A DNA stretch of 64,000 bases from Algoriphagus limi (GTDB lineage Bacteria; Bacteroidota; Bacteroidia; Cytophagales; Cyclobacteriaceae). Shown piece after piece: positions 62,555-64,000 of this stretch. The stretch is from NCBI RefSeq assembly GCF_024919275.1, contig NZ_JANWGH010000003.1, positions 347,677 to 411,676 on the forward strand. Direction: 5' to 3'. The notes under the pieces were generated by a model, which worked only from the letters and a program-made list of their open reading frames with translations, did not search any database and had not been told where the DNA came from. Numbering within the stretch: position 1 is the first letter of the stretch; the number at the start of each line of letters is the position of its first letter. Both the position numbers and the translations under genes were made by a program.

Positions 62555-63112
62555 ATGGCCGATCATAAGTGGTACGTACTCAGAGTCGTAGCAGGACAGG
62601 AAAAAAAGACTAAGACTTATCTGGAAAATGAAATTTTCAGACAAAAGTTAGAGGAATATATTCCTGAAGTGCTAATCCCGTCTGAGAAAGTATATGAAAT
62701 GCGAAATGGCAAAAAGCGTGTCAGAGAAAGAAACTTCTTTCCTGGGTACGTTTTGGTCAACGCAGATCTTTCACATGGTGAGGCCAATCACGTAATAACG
62801 AGCATTCCGGGAGTAATCGGATTTCTTGGATCAAACCAGGGTGGCGCTTCCAAAACCCCTGAACCATTACGCCAATCGGAAGTCAACCGTATCTTAGGAA
62901 AGGTTGAGGAGATTGATGAGTTTGCCGAGAAGCTGGATACACCATTTATAGTCGGAGAGTCCGTGAAAGTAATGGACGGGCCCTTTAGTGGATTTACCGG
63001 GACAATTGAGGAGATATTTGATGACAAGAAGAAATTGAACGTTATGGTCAAGATCTTTGGTCGAAATACTCCTGTTGAATTAAACTTTATACAAGTAGAA
63101 AAACAAGACTAA
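62555..63112 (+). CDS. nusG: Transcription termination/antitermination factor NusG
   Basis: A 185-residue NusG with an N-terminal NGN domain ([30 protein letters not shown]) and a C-terminal KOW domain (about 130-180; [22 protein letters not shown]). It binds RNA polymerase and links it to Rho or to the ribosome. It is followed after 3 bp by rplK. Confidence 0.98.
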   Translation: MADHKWYVLRVVAGQEKKTKTYLENEIFRQKLEEYIPEVLIPSEKVYEMRNGKKRVRERNFFPGYVLVNADLSHGEANHVITSIPGVIGFLGSNQGGASKTPEPLRQSEVNRILGKVEEIDEFAEKLDTPFIVGESVKVMDGPFSGFTGTIEEIFDDKKKLNVMVKIFGRNTPVELNFIQVEKQD

Positions 63113-63115
63113 GCA

Positions 63116-63559
63116 ATGGCTAAGGAAATCACTGGTTATTTAAAACTGCAAGTGAAAGGTGGCCAGGCAAATCCGTCACCTCCAGTTGGTCCTGCTCTTG
63201 GTTCCAAGGGTTTGAACATCATGGAGTTTTGTAAGCAATTCAATGCACGTACCCAAGATAAAATGGGTCAAACGTGCCCTGTTTTGATTACAATCTACTC
63301 GGATAAGTCTTTTGATTTCGTCGTAAAAACTCCTCCAGCAGCAAACCTGCTTTTGGAAGCGGCAAAAATCAAAGGCGGATCTGCAGAGCCTAACCGTAAG
63401 AAGGTAGGATCTGTTACCTGGGATCAGGTAAAGGAAATAGCGGAGGTAAAGATGCCTGACTTGAATGCCTTTAAAGTGGAGTCTGCCATGCGAATGGTAG
63501 CTGGTACTGCACGTAGTATGGGTATCACGGTATCTGGTAAAGCCCCTTGGGAAGAATAA
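63116..63559 (+). CDS. rplK: 50S ribosomal protein L11
   Basis: A 147-residue L11 with the N-terminal [20 protein letters not shown] and the C-terminal rRNA-binding domain ([22 protein letters not shown], then [15 protein letters not shown]). It forms the GTPase-associated centre with 23S rRNA. In frame order with nusG before and rplA after. Confidence 0.99.
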   Translation: MAKEITGYLKLQVKGGQANPSPPVGPALGSKGLNIMEFCKQFNARTQDKMGQTCPVLITIYSDKSFDFVVKTPPAANLLLEAAKIKGGSAEPNRKKVGSVTWDQVKEIAEVKMPDLNAFKVESAMRMVAGTARSMGITVSGKAPWEE

Positions 63560-63569
63560 TAAAACAACT

Positions 63570-64000
63570 ATGGCTAAGTTAACAAAAAAGCAAAAAGAAG
63601 CTCTTTCTAAATACGACCCAAGCCAAGTGTACTCCCTTGAGGCGGCTTCTAATCTCGTGAAAGAAATCACAAACGTAAAGTTTGATGCTTCAGTTGATGT
63701 GGACGTACGTCTTGGCGTAGATCCTCGTAAGGCTGATCAAATGGTACGTGGCGTGGTTGCTCTTCCACATGGTACAGGTAAAGACATCAAAGTATTGGTG
63801 CTTTGTACACCTGACAAAGAAGAAGAAGCCAAAGAAGCGGGTGCAGACTACGTTGGATTGGACGACTACATCGCCAAAATCGAAGGTGGATGGACTGACA
63901 TCGATGTCATCATCACTATGCCTAACGTAATGGCTAAAGTAGGTAGACTAGGTAGAGTATTGGGTCCAAGAGGCCTAATGCCAAACCCTAAAGCAGGTAC
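63570..64000 (+). CDS. rplA: 50S ribosomal protein L1, cut by the window edge
   Basis: The first 143 codons of L1 from the ATG at 63570, 10 bp after rplK. The start [19 protein letters not shown], the segment [20 protein letters not shown] and the late [16 protein letters not shown] match L1. The gene continues beyond the window. In many bacteria L1 represses its own operon by binding the mRNA; whether that happens here cannot be seen. Confidence 0.97.
   Translation, partial: MAKLTKKQKEALSKYDPSQVYSLEAASNLVKEITNVKFDASVDVDVRLGVDPRKADQMVRGVVALPHGTGKDIKVLVLCTPDKEEEAKEAGADYVGLDDYIAKIEGGWTDIDVIITMPNVMAKVGRLGRVLGPRGLMPNPKAG

Overview
The window looks like a chromosomal segment from a member of the Bacteroidota, most likely a Cytophagales bacterium of the Cyclobacteriaceae/Algoriphagus type. 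The pointers are a SusC/SusD pair, the families DUF2851 and DUF5686, bacillithiol synthase BshA, many outer-membrane lipoproteins, and promoters of the Bacteroidota form TTTG-N19-21-TAnnTTTG instead of sigma-70 boxes. The genus is inferred from gene content and style, not from a search. No phage, insertion sequence or CRISPR array was seen.

Layout. 1-10.5 kb: housekeeping genes (a YbhN-like membrane protein, pyrF, a DUF2851 protein, a NeuD-like acetyltransferase, trhO, a nucleoside phosphorylase, an AlkD-like protein, an Uup-type ABC-F ATPase, a peptide deformylase, xerD). Three copies of a small intergenic element lie between alkD and xerD. Their ends carry the hexamer TATTTC (or its complement GAAATA) phased at exactly 11 bp. 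10.6-18.8 kb: an acyl-CoA dehydrogenase, a PQQ dehydrogenase with an inserted cytochrome c domain, an SDR epimerase, a fatty acid hydroxylase, bshA and an M24 peptidase lipoprotein. 18.8-20.6 kb: a more AT-rich two-gene unit, a six-cysteine lipoprotein plus a CPBP-family membrane protease. 20.7-35 kb: a GH3/beta-lactamase fusion, mutL with two rhomboid proteases, a TonB-plug protein without a barrel, rlmN, aroQ, a class V aminotransferase, marC and rnhA.

35-52.7 kb is the most distinctive region. On the minus strand it reads susC, susD, three successive ~1,100-residue FG-GAP/VCBS + ASPIC/UnbV lipoproteins (with a small lipoprotein between the first two), a vanadium haloperoxidase/PAP2-type lipoprotein, and then a TIM-barrel isomerase-like gene behind a terminator. 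The lipoprotein genes overlap at their ends, so they are probably translationally coupled. There is no carbohydrate-active enzyme in the set. A strong intrinsic terminator sits between susD and the first VCBS gene and ends next to its start codon, which suggests that SusCD is made in excess of the lipoproteins. The 473-bp region upstream of susC holds a perfect 14-bp palindrome with a central CG, the shape of a LacI-family operator.

53-64 kb: a DUF5686 outer-membrane protein, frr-pyrH, a biotin carrier protein, an M1 aminopeptidase, then the translation cluster tRNA-Tyr, tRNA-Gly, tRNA-Thr, tuf, tRNA-Trp, secE, nusG, rplK and rplA (cut by the window edge). Three good Bacteroidota promoters serve this cluster, one of them overlapping the tuf terminator.
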